Source: Plecoglossus altivelis (taxonomy: Eukaryota > Chordata > Actinopteri > Osmeriformes > Plecoglossidae). From it: DNA of 64,000 nt. The notes below the pieces were generated by a model that saw only the letters and a list, made by a program, of their open reading frames with translations, did no database searches and was not told where the DNA came from. The stretch lies in NCBI GenBank assembly GCA_036571765.1, contig BROE01000009.1, positions 4,970,607 to 5,034,606 of the forward strand. Direction: 5' to 3'. The translations under genes and the position numbers were made by a program. Shown here piece after piece: positions 35,393 through 46,628 of the stretch (within the stretch, counting starts at the first letter, position 1; each line of letters starts with the position of its first letter).

Positions 35393-36683
35393 TTGGCCCC
35401 CTGCACACATGCAGTCTAAGGGTTTCTGCTTCACACGTTCAGTCTCCCTGCACGTAGACTCTTATGTTTCACAGGCCCTCTCTTCTGAATAGAGCTGTGT
35501 GGTTCCACGTCTAGAGACATCACCCTTTATCTGTCTGTCATGTTGATATATCAGGCTGCTCCCCTGTGTCATTTCTGTCTATAGTCGTCTGTTATCTTGT
35601 ATAAAGTCACGTCAACATGACCCTGAGGTTTGAAGCCCACTAGGACAGCCATGCTCAACAGCCCCATCCCAGACATCCTAGACCTGCTCTGTTCTGATCC
35701 ATTTATACCTCAGTATGCTTGGCTACAGTCTGACTCGTTTCCCTAGGCAACCAGACCTACTCCTACAGATGAAACTCACCTGTGTTTGACAACCAGGGCA
35801 CAAGCTAGCAGACTACTCCTGGTCAACCACAGAGGGGTGGGTTTGAACACATACATGACGTCAGATTCTCTGACTGAATGTTTCTAACATGTTTCTAACC
35901 TGTCAGGTTTTCTTACTGATTTTTACAACGTGTCTGATGATAGAACTGACCGACTGTTTATAATCAGACTGATTCTTTGGGAGACAGAAGTTTGTACCCA
36001 CGTTTGTAATTCTACTAATTATTTTGAGCGCGTTTTGAACATGCTTGGAACCTGTCGGGTTGACAGACTGTTTTACTAACTGTTTATTAAAAGTTTATAA
36101 TCTAGAAGGATTATTTGATGGGCAGACTGTTTATAACATGTTTACAACCCGACAGAGTATTTGACTGACTGGTGTTTAGATCCTATTTTTTACCTGACCA
36201 ATTATTTGACTGACTGGTGTTCGGAAATGGTTTACAATCTGACTGATTCTTTGAATGGACTGGTTGACTGGAACATATTTACAAGCTAATTATCAAACAA
36301 ACATAGCTTTCTGTCTACAGTGTCCCATGATTTATCCTTTAGCTCGGATCTCTGTTTACCTGTTAGCAACACTTTGATAGAAACAAACCGCCTCTATAAT
36401 TGACTGCACTGTACGTCAATGCATGAACGCACTCTCATCTAACACACAGACACGCACCCTCTGCAGATGCGATTCCGTGTCATACAGAGTGAATGTGACC
36501 AGGTACACTGTAAGCATAGTGACACTGAGTCATTACATTAATATCTAGGATAGCTTATCTTCTATGGAATTCCACATTTTAAGACCTTGGTGTGTAACCT
36601 GAATGTACTGTCTTGCTATAAATGGATGTATCCAACCAATGAATTTTATTGTAAAGCAATAATCATAAGTACATCAAATATGA

Positions 36684-36689
36684 AATAAA
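36684..36689 (+). promoter_or_regulatory. candidate slc24a4 poly(A) signal 1
   Basis: AATAAA in an AT-rich stretch near the end of the inferred 3' UTR. Confidence 0.5.
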
Positions 36690-36742
36690 TATGTATATTG
36701 TTTTATGAGTAATGATGATTATATAAATAATATTACAGACAC

Positions 36743-36748
36743 AATAAA
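36743..36748 (+). promoter_or_regulatory. candidate slc24a4 poly(A) signal 2
   Basis: A second AATAAA 59 bp further on, followed by a pyrimidine/GT-containing stretch. Confidence 0.5.
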
Positions 36749-36769
36749 TTATACTGTTTATAAATCCCC

Positions 36770-38671
36770 CCGCTCTCGTCGTAGTGTTGTCTCATTCATC
36801 CCTACTCTACAAAGGTCTGTGAAATGAAGACCAAAAAAAAGTTTGATCCGTCACATGCTTTTTCGGTTATCGCGAGAAGATATTTTCAACAATCAAACTC
36901 CCTCGAAAGGTTAGTGTGGATCTACACCGTAAACGCAGTTACTTAAATGCACCTTAGTCGGGTGTGTTGGACATCAAGACGACTCACTGTTCAAGCTTGA
37001 ATGTATACGTTGATCTGGGGGAATTACTTTGAGCATTATTCAAATCGGTACTTTACAATTACGATTCACTTTCTCTGTCCTACGTTCTAAGCCACGAACA
37101 AAGAAGTAGTCTTGTTTGTAGACTGTTGCCTACATACATTTGCTTGAAAATCAAACCGTTAATCAAATTCAAGAATTACAACTTGTTTTTGCATCGTCAA
37201 CACGTGTTGCACATTCTCACGTACGGTTACCACGCATAGACCGATAAAAGACCATGAAGCTAAGAGAGTGTTTGCTGTTTAGAGTGTCGGTAACTTATCT
37301 ACATCGGCTCACAAGAGGTGACGTGACATATTTTGATAGCTGTTGTGAGAATGTGAAACTAGGTGACTTATCTGTCCTTGCGGTGTTAAATCAAAAGGCA
37401 ATGCCTGATCTGGACAACATTTGCACTTGAAAACAGGGTCACATATTTTGCTGTAGTCGGGTTTTAAAAAAAGTTTCGAAAGGTTGTAAAGATATTTTAG
37501 AGAAAAACGATGTCCCACATCTGGACCTGATAACTGTCTACTACAAACATTGTCAACTGTCAAAATAAATGACCTCTTGTGAGCCGTATATTTGTGAAAA
37601 CATATATTTAGGAAAATGTAATTTGTGAAAGAATACTCGAAAAACAATGTTTGCTTGACAGACGTGCTGCACGAAAATTGAGATTTCCATTCTGTGAAGG
37701 TGGGTGCATTCACACACCCGAGAATTCATTAGAGGTCTGTAATCGCATAGCAATGCCGTTTTGCCAAATAATCGGGAGTACAAATATTTAGGAATTGTAT
37801 AAAAGACTCGGGAGTTGTACAAAAAGATCGGGAGATTAAGCCAATGGCCTGGCCTACTTCGTAGACCTAGTGTTCGGCTTCCTGCAATCCCCAGAGATTT
37901 CCGAAAACTATGAGAAGTATAATATCAGTCGCACACCTGCACAGGCGAAATTCCTCTTGCACTGAAACCTCTGTTGGAGATTTACATTGGGTTTCATCAT
38001 TCCTGTTACGTCACCCTTTGATGTCTGCCCTAAATCTTCTACAATGTGGCCTGTCTCCAGGGCCTGGAGTGGCATGTTGTTCCCTGCTCTGACAGGTGTG
38101 AGCAGACCTCTCGGCTGCCTCCTCAGACTGTCTGCAAGAGGGAGGCTCTGGGGAAGAGCTTCCTCCTCCACCATGGGCTCAGGTGAGACACACACACACA
38201 CATACATACAAACAGATACACACACAAACAGACACACACAGAGACACAGACACACACACAGATACACACAGACACACACACAAACACATACACACAGATG
38301 CATACACACAGACACGTACACACACGCACACACAGACACACTACCTAAGAAAGTAGACCTGTTCTGCAGGCAAGCACCAGTCTCCCACTGACTATTTTTC
38401 AGTAATGGAACGGTTGTAAGACATCCATGGTAACTATTAAACTGGGCATGTGTAAAACCGTGTATAAAACACCCAGATGGACACGAGTGTCATGGCCTGG
38501 GCAGTGTGTCATAGGTCCTCATTCAAAGCAACATTAACCACCACAGGCACACCCACACTTGTAAAACTGTTGTAACAAACGTTGAGGAGAGTGTGTGTGA
38601 GTTCTCCTCAGAGGACAGTGTGTGCATGTGTGAGGGCGTTAGGAAGATCAGAGAGAGTGGGCACAGTCAGG
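36770..38671 (+). other. slc24a4-dglucy interval, dglucy 5' region
   Basis: Unique, AT-rich, nearly repeat-free sequence to about 38180, then a CA/cagaca repeat at 38188-38340. It contains an alternative candidate first exon at 38074-38182 (see findings). The promoter of dglucy should lie here. No other gene is seen. Confidence 0.6.
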
Positions 38672-38762
38672 ATGTCTGTCTGTGACCTGAGCCCTTCAGC
38701 TTTGAGAGCTCTCATCCGGCTGGGTAACCACGGCCTGCAGACCACCTCTGGACTGGCCTCAG
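38672..38762 (+). CDS. dglucy: dglucy coding exon 1, mitochondrial presequence
   Basis: 30 codons plus one base, ending Gly-Leu-Ala-Ser-Gly at donor gtagga. The frame is open upstream to 38582, so a longer start cannot be excluded. Confidence 0.7.
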
Positions 38763-40558
38763 GTAGGAACCAGGGAACAGCAGGACCACACAGAGACCTT
38801 GCTGGACCCGAGAACAGTCTGGTTTGAGCAGGAAGTGTATGGTGAAACTGGATTACTGTACTAAAGTTTTATAAAGGGATCGTCTTCATACAAGATCAAG
38901 TTTTCAGATGATGTATCTTTTAAGAAAATGGTCACTTCTGTTAATCAAAACAAAATAATTAGCAAGTCCAGGGTTGTACTCTAACATGGATGTTTGTCTT
39001 TAACACATTATCAAACTGTTACAGATTAACCAGTTGTGTTTTCACAGGGTGAAAAGTAACTTCCAGATGATCATGATCACTAATCATAACTGCTTCCTGT
39101 CCCGGGGGTCAAAATGTCTTCCCACAAGTCTAGTTACAGATTATGTGACAGTTGGGCCTTGTCTGAAATGTTGCAGTTGTGCAAGCAGAAATGCTTTGGG
39201 GTTTAGACCAGACTTTATTGGGCATTTTCTAACATTGTGTTGGTTCTATATGGTTGCTAGGATATCTGCAAGCCAATGTGGTCATAGTACCCAGCAGCCT
39301 CGCTGATGACTTTGAAGCGTTGTGCCGGGCTAACCCCGCACCCCTCCCTCTCCTCCACCGCAGCCCGCCTGGAGACTGGGGCTGCCCACCGCTTGCGAAC
39401 CAAGCAGACATCAGGTAGGGAGGGAGGGATGGATGAGTGAGTGAGTGAGTGAGTGAGCGTGGAGGGGTGGATTGATGGATGAGTAGGGGGATAACAGGCA
39501 GGGAAGCAGATTGGTGGACTGAAAGCCTTTTATCCTTGTAGCTCAACATCACCTCTACTCCACCCATCCTTGAACTCTGGAAATAATTGAACAGCAATGT
39601 CTAGGTGCCTTGAACATGAGCGTGTTCATCTCCTTTAGGACCGACTGTCCCCAGTACAACGTGTATGAGGGTGGCGTTCTGGCCTGCAAGGCGTCAAGTT
39701 TGCAGCCGTACACGCTGCAGCTGCAGCAGATGGTCAGCTTCTACCTGGGCTGCAGTTTCAGCTTCGAGCGGAGCCTGCAGGCAGCTGGCGTCCCTGTCCG
39801 GAACGTTCAACAGCATCGCAACGTGTCCATGTACAGGGTCAGTGTCATGCTGTCACGCTGTCATGCTGTCACGCTGTCATGCTGTCACGCTGTCATGCTG
39901 TCACGCAGTCATGCTGTCACGCTACACACTCATCCACCTGACGGATGGGTGGTCTGCATGCAGACTGAATTCCATCACCTTAACGTTATGTCGTTGATAC
40001 TGTCATGTCTGAAAGTTAATCAAATGTGTTTTGTGTGTGTCTGTGTGTGGGTCAGTGTAGACGTCCTTGCAGTGTGCAGGTGGGGGGCCGTTCCAGTGCC
40101 CTCTGGTGGTGACTATGAGACCTGTTCCTGCAGACATGCTGGACCTTGTGGCCCAGTGCACACACCTCACTCCCCAGGCCCATGGGGCACCAATACACAT
40201 AGGAGATCCCGGTACACACAAAGACACACACACATACAAACACACACACACACACATACACACAGAGCTTATACTTACACTCCTTTCCTGTCTATTTCCA
40301 CAGCTCTGCTGGGTATCCAGGATGTGAGTAAACCAGCCTATGGCGACAGTGTGGAGGCGGAGCCTGGTGACGTGACAGTGTTCTGGGCCTGTGGCGTTAC
40401 AGGAGTAGAGGCGGTGCTTAGCTGCAGTGAGTTTTGCTGACACTCTTCTAAATAATGAATTCATTCTGACATGAAACAGTTCTAACCAATATTACTTCTC
40501 ACTGTGGTGCAGAACGTATAGCAAGATTAAGCCCTGTGTGTGTGTGTGTGTGTGTGTG

Positions 40559-40590
<32 letters not shown>

Positions 40591-43500
40591 AGTGTGTGTG
40601 TGCGTGGGTCTGTGTGTGTGTGTTTCTGTGTGTGTCCTCCAGAGCCCTCTCTGGCGTTCACGCACTCCCCAGGGTCCATGTTTATCACCGACCTGCCTGA
40701 CCCCTCCTCCTCTGACCCCCCCACGACCCTCCAGTTGGATCAATCCCCGCTCACCTTCCTCATCTCCCAGCAGCCTCTGCTTTACAGCATGGCATCCGGG
40801 GCAGCGGTCCAACGTATACGCAGCCTGGAGAGAATTATTGGGGAGGACCCAGGTGACCCTTCAAGTCCTTGACTCCTCCCTGTCTCTCTGTTTCTTACTA
40901 TATGCGTGTGTCTTTATTACATGAGGTTATATTACATGCAGGGGTCAGGGGTCGAATCCAGCCCAGGCCATTTCCTGCATGTGGCTTCCTCCCCTCCCCC
41001 TTTGCCTCTTTCTTTCTCACTCTCTCCCGGCTTTTTCTGTCACTCACTCGTTGTCTCTTGCAAAAACAAGGCATTAAAAAAGCTTGTGTTACATGATAAG
41101 GTGACAGGACATCCAGCTGTAACCTCTCCAATCTCTTCAGGGCAGAGGGGCATCCAGGTGTTGTTCATCCAGGACGAGCTGCTCCGCTCTTGCCTGTCTC
41201 TCTCCCACTCTTCCTCCGTTCTGATCACCACCGGCTTCCCCACACACCACACCCTGAACCCCCCTGACGAGACCGACGGGCCCCCGGGGGCCATCGCCAT
41301 GGCAGCCACCCTTATGGCCCTCGGCAAGGAAGTCACCATGGTGACAGATGAGCGCGCTTTGGACATGAACAAGGCGATTTTGGAGGACGCAGTGAGGAGA
41401 GGTTTGTATTTTTTCAGAGTAGGGTATGTGCGTGTGGGTGTCCCACCTCTCACCTGTATTGTCTGACGTGGTCTTACCTGTGCCCTCAGGGGTGATCAAG
41501 ACTACCTTCCCATTGGTCACTTTCCAGAACACAGGCCCAGAGTCGGCCATACACTTCCTGTGTCATGATGGAGACCCAACCAGACCTAGGTAACCACACA
41601 CACACACACACACACATAAAACAGTACACAGACATTTACTTTGCTTATACACATTCACACACCCAGCGTTTTTCCCAATTAGTACATTACATTGTATCGT
41701 ATATCTGGTATGCAGTCTTGACTCTGTGGACATCCTCCCCTGCGTGTACTGTGCAGGTATGACCACCTGGTGGCGATAGAGCGCAGCGGACGCGCTGCCG
41801 ACGGGAACTATTACAACATGAGAGGAACCAACGTCAAACACCTGGTTGACCCCATAGACGACCTGTTCATAGCTGCCAGCAGCATCCCTGGCATCACCAG
41901 TATAGGTAAAGACACAACGCATGTTCATATATAATCCATGTTGATATAATATGCAATGTGTGTGTAATGTGTGTTCCAGGTATTGGTGATGGGGGAAACG
42001 AGCTGGGCATGGGGAAGGTAAAGGAGGCGGTTCGGGCCCACATGCCAAACGGAGCGCTGATCGCCTGTGACGTGGCAGCAGATTTAGCCATCACTGCAGG
42101 TATAGACACACTTGACACACTCGTACAGTTTGTATAGCTTGTATCCTGTTTAGTTTATGTATAGGAAAATTGTTATATTTATTTTAAATTGTTTGTTGTT
42201 TGTCTGTACTGTTGAATGTCTGTACTTATGTAGCACCGTGGCTCTGTGAGGCACGACATTTCGTTCCACTGTATGCACCCGCATGTAGCGGAATGACAAT
42301 AAAGCACAACTTGAACTTGAACTTGAACTGGCTATCAATGCACACTACCCGACCACACACTTTGCTCTGTTGCCAAGCAGAACACTCAGTCACTCTGCAG
42401 AACTCTACAATTATCAAGTTCAAGTTCAAGTTGTGCTTTATTGTCATTCCGCTACATGCGGGTGCATACAGTGGAACGAAATGTCGTGCCTCACAGAGCC
42501 ACGGTGCTACATAAGTACAGACATTCAACAGTACAGAATTATGCTTCACTTTGAGTCATACATGGATTGCGCAAGAGTTTCCTGTAGTTGTGTCAGACCA
42601 GAAGTAAACCTGACCCTGTTTGTGACATTTGACCTTAACCTGACTTGCTGGATGGTTTGTTGCACATGTCCATCTGGGAAGTCGCACATACGGGAAGTTG
42701 CACATACGGGAAGTCGTCCCTGGGAAACGGTTTGAAAAAAGGGCAGGCACTTAAAATATATTCTTGGGAGGTGAATGGACGAACAATTTGTCAATCATTG
42801 TCTATCATGAGCTAACTTCATCCATGTTCATGTCTGCCACTAGTTCCTCGGGGGACTCTGATTGGTCCGAACCACTGCATGTATTTGTTTAGTTTTTGTG
42901 CCTACTCTTTTCCAAACAGTTTTCAAGGACAAATTCCCAGATGGTTATGTTTAAGTGCCATCTGTTGATGTCAGGTTAGAGATTGGTTTGTGTGTGTGTT
43001 TGAGCCCTCTCATCTCCTCCCCCATCCCTGTCTTGTAGGCGTGTCTAACTGGGGAGGCTACGCTGTGGCCTACGGCCTCTACATCCTCAGCCTCTGTCCC
43101 ATCCACCAGCGCTACCTTCACAAGGGTCTGGAACCAACACCCTCCTCCACCCTCACCCAGGACCTGGAGAACAGCCTGCCTTCTGTAGCCAAGGTATAAC
43201 CCCCCTCCTATAGACCCAGAGCTGCAAACTCTCACGCATTGGCAGGGAGATACACGCATTTGATTGGTTCCACACGCAATGGAACCAATTTGATTGGTGA
43301 ACCAATCTCACTGCCAATGCGTGAGAGTTGGCAGCAATGTAGACCCCTAGCAACAGGAGTTAGAACTTCCAGAAACCTATCTTATCTCAGGTGGAGACAA
43401 GTTGACGGTCAAGAAGTGAAACTGTTGTTAAACTTGGAGCTCATCTTGATCCACTACCTAACTGATGATTTTACCCCTTTTGTGCCCCCCTCCTCTCCAG

Positions 43501-43656
43501 GAAGAGGAGATGTTGGCAGTCCTGGTCAAGTTTGGCGTGCGCAGCGGGAAGACAGCCACTCTGGGAATGGAGGTGGATGGGTTGACCTTTCACCCCACGC
43601 ACTCTGACCTTATCGCCCGCCTACGCGACTGCACCCTCACGCACGCACACACCTAA
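38672..43656 (+). CDS. dglucy: dglucy (D-glutamate cyclase, mitochondrial), complete, 12 coding exons
   Basis: DGLUCY (C14orf159 in human) converts D-glutamate to 5-oxo-D-proline in mitochondria. Twelve exons give 618 residues against about 616 in human. The N-terminal 30 residues are Arg-containing and lack Glu, as expected of a mitochondrial presequence. Residues ~80-305 form the putative hydro-lyase (DUF1445-type) domain, with [12 protein letters not shown] and Lys-Pro-Ala-Tyr-Gly-Asp motifs. Residues ~306-618 form the DUF4392-type cyclase domain, with [21 protein letters not shown] and [11 protein letters not shown]. The start at 38672 was chosen because this exon aligns without gaps to the human presequence (Pro-Ser-Ala-Leu-Arg-Ala-Leu-Ile) and splices in phase 1; an alternative first exon exists. 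It sits between slc24a4 and gpr68, matching human gene content. Confidence 0.95.
39261..39414 (+). CDS. dglucy: dglucy coding exon 2
   Basis: Encodes [13 protein letters not shown] and Pro-Ala-Pro-Leu-Pro-Leu-Leu, aligning with the human segment after the presequence. Acceptor gttgctag; phase 1 to 2. Confidence 0.9.
39639..39837 (+). CDS. dglucy: dglucy coding exon 3
   Basis: Contains Asp-Cys-Pro-Gln-Tyr and [13 protein letters not shown], the start of the hydro-lyase-like domain. Phase 2 to 0; a tandem repeat starts right at the donor. Confidence 0.95.
39838..39925. repeat. gtcatgctgtcacgct tandem repeat at an exon donor
   Basis: About five copies of a 16-bp gctgtcacgctgtcat-type unit, beginning within the 5' splice site region of dglucy intron 3. 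Confidence 0.9.
40073..40211 (+). CDS. dglucy: dglucy coding exon 4
   Basis: Begins Cys-Ala-Gly and carries [11 protein letters not shown] and Ile-Gly-Asp-Pro. Phase 0 to 1; the acceptor is ccttgcag. Confidence 0.93.
40304..40426 (+). CDS. dglucy: dglucy coding exon 5
   Basis: Encodes [14 protein letters not shown] and Val-Phe-Trp-Ala. Phase 1-1, donor gtgagt. Confidence 0.95.
40533..40640. repeat. TG microsatellite in dglucy intron 5
   Basis: (TG)n with ttctg interruptions that runs into the acceptor region of exon 6. Confidence 0.9.
40643..40852 (+). CDS. dglucy: dglucy coding exon 6
   Basis: 70 codons, phase 1-1, including Leu-Ala-Phe-Thr-His, Ile-Thr-Asp-Leu, and [11 protein letters not shown] at the domain boundary. 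Confidence 0.94.
40940..41083 (+). mobile_element. tRNA-derived SINE, 3' part
   Basis: A polymerase III B-box-like gggtcgaatcc lies at 40949-40959. It is followed by the gccatttcctgcatgt and pyrimidine-rich cccctccccct...tcactctctc body and an a-rich gcattaaaaaagc end, as in a widespread fish SINE family. The A-box half is missing or too degraded. It fills most of dglucy intron 6. Confidence 0.65.
41141..41401 (+). CDS. dglucy: dglucy coding exon 7, cyclase domain
   Basis: 87 codons, phase 1-1: [10 protein letters not shown] and [10 protein letters not shown], the N-terminal part of the DUF4392-type domain. Confidence 0.97.
41490..41589 (+). CDS. dglucy: dglucy coding exon 8
   Basis: Encodes Val-Ile-Lys-Thr-Thr-Phe-Pro and Asp-Gly-Asp-Pro-Thr-Arg-Pro. 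Phase 1 to 2. Confidence 0.93.
41757..41905 (+). CDS. dglucy: dglucy coding exon 9
   Basis: Encodes [19 protein letters not shown] and Val-Asp-Pro-Ile-Asp-Asp-Leu-Phe. Phase 2 to 1. Confidence 0.97.
41980..42099 (+). CDS. dglucy: dglucy coding exon 10
   Basis: Encodes [16 protein letters not shown] and Ile-Ala-Cys-Asp-Val. Phase 1-1. Confidence 0.97.
42203..42326 (+). mobile_element. retroposon-like tail, left arm of perfect inverted repeat
   Basis: 124 bp containing gacatttcgttccactgtat and atgacaataaagcac, then (ttgaac)3. This is the style of a fish LINE/L2-type 3' tail with a short terminal repeat. It is identical to the reverse complement of 42414-42537. Confidence 0.6.
42414..42537 (-). 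mobile_element. retroposon-like tail, right arm of perfect inverted repeat
   Basis: The same 124 bp in opposite orientation, with the (gttcaa)3 ends of both arms facing an 87-bp spacer. No mismatch was found on reading the two arms base by base. Confidence 0.6.
43039..43193 (+). CDS. dglucy: dglucy coding exon 11
   Basis: Encodes Gly-Val-Ser-Asn-Trp-Gly-Gly-Tyr-Ala and a helical segment ending Leu-Pro-Ser-Val-Ala-Lys. Phase 1 to 0, after the repeat-bearing intron 10. Confidence 0.95.
43227..43329. repeat. 103-bp palindromic element in dglucy intron 11
   Basis: Perfect 19-bp terminal inverted repeats (43227-43245 and 43311-43329, aactctcacgcattggcag) enclose an inner ttggttcc/ggaaccaa stem. 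The size and structure suggest a small non-autonomous DNA element. Confidence 0.6.
43501..43656 (+). CDS. dglucy: dglucy terminal coding exon 12
   Basis: 51 codons and TAA: [13 protein letters not shown] and [10 protein letters not shown]. Confidence 0.95.
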   Translation, partial: EEEMLAVLVKFGVRSGKTATLGMEVDGLTFHPTHSDLIARLRDCTLTHAHT

Positions 43657-44515
43657 CCCGCACACACAGACACTCCTTATATACATGTGTGAGAATGCTG
43701 TTAAATGTCTAACGATGTGTGTGTGTGTGTGTGTGTGTGAGAAATAGTTAAAAAGGCTGAATAGAAGCAAACAGTAATACTAAAAAGGAATACTAATGCT
43801 AAAAGGGAAGTTTAGAGAGAGAGACTTTCAAGATAAATGGACCAAATGACAGACACACCATTCACACACTGTGTGTGTCTGCGGTTGACAAGGTTGTATC
43901 CTGTTTTCTTGGTTTGATGTATGTGTGACCTAAAATAGTGCATTTTGGGACTTTAGGAAGTGCGTTATTAAGTAAGAGGTCTTAGTCTAAGATCTTGAAA
44001 CTCTGCTTGTTAGGATCTGTCTTGCCACCTCCTACTCTTGCATTGACGTTTAAGATAGTTATTGCATTAGTGTGTGTGTGGGTGTGTGTGTGTGGGTGGG
44101 TGTGCGAGAGTGAGACATGCTGCCTTGGTTACCTTTCACAATTTTTCCTTCACCCCAAGTGAGAGGGCAAAACACACAGAAAGTTGAATAACGACCTGTA
44201 ATCTATGACACACACACAAAATCAACACCCTTGACACAGTCATATACACAAGTGACACACACATGTCTGGATTATGACTGATTATTACTGTGCAGTAATC
44301 CAGATTGGGATTCAGTAGTCAAACAGAGATTGTAGCAGAGATTGTATCCTAAATCTAGAAGACAGTCCAACTGTCCAATCACGCTCAGACTGGTCGGTGA
44401 TTCGCTGACGATGTGTCAACGTTGCGTTTGCTTTCCTTCTTGAACTCTCGGTTCCAATCCTGACTGAAGCTTCATGTACGAGAATGTTTTTGAATAAAGG
44501 AGGTTGGATTCGGTG
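43657..44515 (+). other. dglucy: dglucy 3' UTR
   Basis: Mostly unique sequence with a (TG)n at 43718-43740 and a G/T-rich stretch at 44068-44106, up to the poly(A) hexamer at 44493. A second AATAAA at 44976 is an alternative end. Confidence 0.5.
44493..44498 (+). promoter_or_regulatory. candidate dglucy poly(A) signal
   Basis: AATAAA about 840 bp after the dglucy stop, followed within 20 bp by a GT-rich stretch (ggttggattcggtggt). Confidence 0.5.
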
Positions 44516-44900
44516 GTCAGCGCTTTCATTGGAACACACACGGGTCTGAATGCTAGGATCTGGCTGGACAGTGTTGGGTTGGATTCTACCCTCCGCCCTG
44601 CTGTGATGCCGTGGCTGGTTACCCCACCTCTGGAGAAGGCTGTAGCATTCCTGTCTGCTGAACACAGCCTTTCTTCCAGCAGGATGCTGTTACTGTCCTC
44701 AACTCTCTTGCACAGCACCAGGGCCAAGCTAAGGTGAGTCACATCTCAGTGGGATGTTGTGATATTCCACATTCTACAACTGTACTTGAGTCATTTCAGA
44801 GTTTGTATGACTGTACTTTATCTTAACGGCAATCAAAGGTCCCTGAGACACTCATAGACTGTCTCTGAGTTTTACTCTATACCCACAGATAACGTCTGTG

Positions 44901-44935
<35 letters not shown>

Positions 44936-45731
44936 CATTTGATGAACACAGATTTCCACTGACCACAGTAAGACTAATAAAGAAATGACTTAACACTCTT
45001 ATCATAAGCCTGCTTGCTGATTGTCAGCCTGGGGTTGCCATGGTGTCCAGAGATGCTCTCATTACCAAACTAATAAACAAAAACTGTTCTCCGATTGGCC
45101 GGTTCTCCCTTCACCTGATCAGCTGTCCTATCAACCGGCAAATTAATGATCTCCAGGGGATATCAAATAAACAATCAGTCACAGAGCTGAGAACTCAGAC
45201 CAAAATAAACAACCCTGTCATACACACACACACACCACAACTTTCGAACACACTGCACAGTTCAACACTCACACAAACAGATTTGTTCTCAGACACACAC
45301 ACACACAAGACTTCAGCATGTGTGTGTTTATGTGAGCAATACTTGCAGTCTCACAAGCACCTCACACACTAATACAGTTGAACATATGAAATGAAGACGA
45401 TAAGTGTGTGTGCTGTTTGTGTGTGGACCCAAGCGAAGGCAGAGGGGAGGGCAGGTTAAAACTCTGGAGCCTGAGTCTAATTCCCATAGGAACATAACGC
45501 TGCGTGTCATGATCTCCCTCAAGGTCTCCAGCTTTCTATTTCTATCTCCCATAGCTCCCTCTTGCCCTCCCTCCCTCTTTCTCTCTCTCCATCCATCCAC
45601 ACCCCCATCTGCCCATGTCCCTGGGCAGGTAATTACTCATAAGATTCATTAGGGCCAAGGAACCAAACATCTGTCACCAGAAACACACACCAGTACACAC
45701 ACGTCCAATTTGTAATTTTAGTTCAGTCTGG
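44516..45731. other. dglucy-gpr68 convergent intergenic region
   Basis: Unique sequence with one (TG)n at 44904-44933 and scattered CA runs. No gene, exon or RNA is recognised on either strand. Confidence 0.6.
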
Positions 45732-45737
45732 TTTATT
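45732..45737 (-). promoter_or_regulatory. candidate gpr68 poly(A) signal
   Basis: TTTATT on the + strand reads AATAAA on the minus strand, about 890 bp past the gpr68 stop. Confidence 0.45.
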
Positions 45738-46628
45738 ACATGTAAAGAGCTTGACAGAGAGAGAGAGAACATGTTCCATGAAGTCAAGAGGAGTTTTTAC
45801 ACATACCTCAAGATGTCAGACTTATGTGGCAGCAGGCCAAAGACAAGAGTAAAAAACACACACACACACACACACACAGACAGACACACAGATGAGTCAC
45901 ACTGGCACGAATTGCTCGACCCAGGCATTCTACACATTTCTCAGAACGTTTGAGAGTCTAACTGCCAAAGGAATAAAACAAACCACAAACAAGACGTCTC
46001 TAAAGCCACAGGAAGACATCGCTGGACACCTCAGAAGACCCAGCACATACTTCTTACAAAAATATACTTTCAACATAACTCCACAGGTCCATTATGTTAT
46101 ATTAGACTTCATATTCAGGTTACACATCCATAGCCACGCATGGACATCAACTTATGTAAACAAAGAGGGAGGTCTTACCGCCCTGCATGGTGATTGGCTG
46201 GCATGAAACTACACAACCATGTCAATGTCTGATAATGAGAAAGCCATTTCATGGGCTAATTTGTCTCTGATCAATCCCTTGTAGCAGAACAAGTGATCCT
46301 GGTTAAAGTGTGGCAGGGCAAACCAGATTGGATGGTTGAGTGGTCCGGACCCCACACAGACACCTCATATGAACCTGACCCTGAGATTGGATCTCTGATA
46401 TTTTACCAGCTACAACCGAGGGACTCTCACAGCCAAGTCACGGCAACGCCACGTTCGGTGGGTGAAGTTCAACAAGGAAGTAAGTTAAACAAGAAACGTT
46501 ACATTAGCATGTTACATAAACACTAACACGACATCAACTTTCTGTCTAACCAACTCTCCGAAAGCATACGGACGCAACAGCTACCGTGGCCGCTGATGTG
46601 CTGTGCGAGCGCGTGGCAACCCTCCCAC
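45738..46628 (-). other. gpr68: gpr68 3' UTR (inferred)
   Basis: Unique sequence with one short CA run (45855-45890). The extent rests only on the poly(A) hexamer. Confidence 0.45.

Larger units (their letters stand above)
33474..36765 (+). other. slc24a4: slc24a4 3' UTR
   Basis: Inferred from the stop codon to poly(A) signals at 36684 and 36743. It includes a G-rich minisatellite (33475-33710), a 19-bp minisatellite (35100-35392), CA runs (34770-34850) and a unique AT-rich end (35500-36760) with repeated gactga/gtttataa motifs. Confidence 0.55.

Noticed and set aside
35064..35492. Overlapping + strand frames with a 19-residue period, at first sight like a repeat protein or CRISPR-like array
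   Set aside because: The copies are contiguous 19-bp units without unique spacers, and all three frames are open. It is a minisatellite in a 3' UTR.
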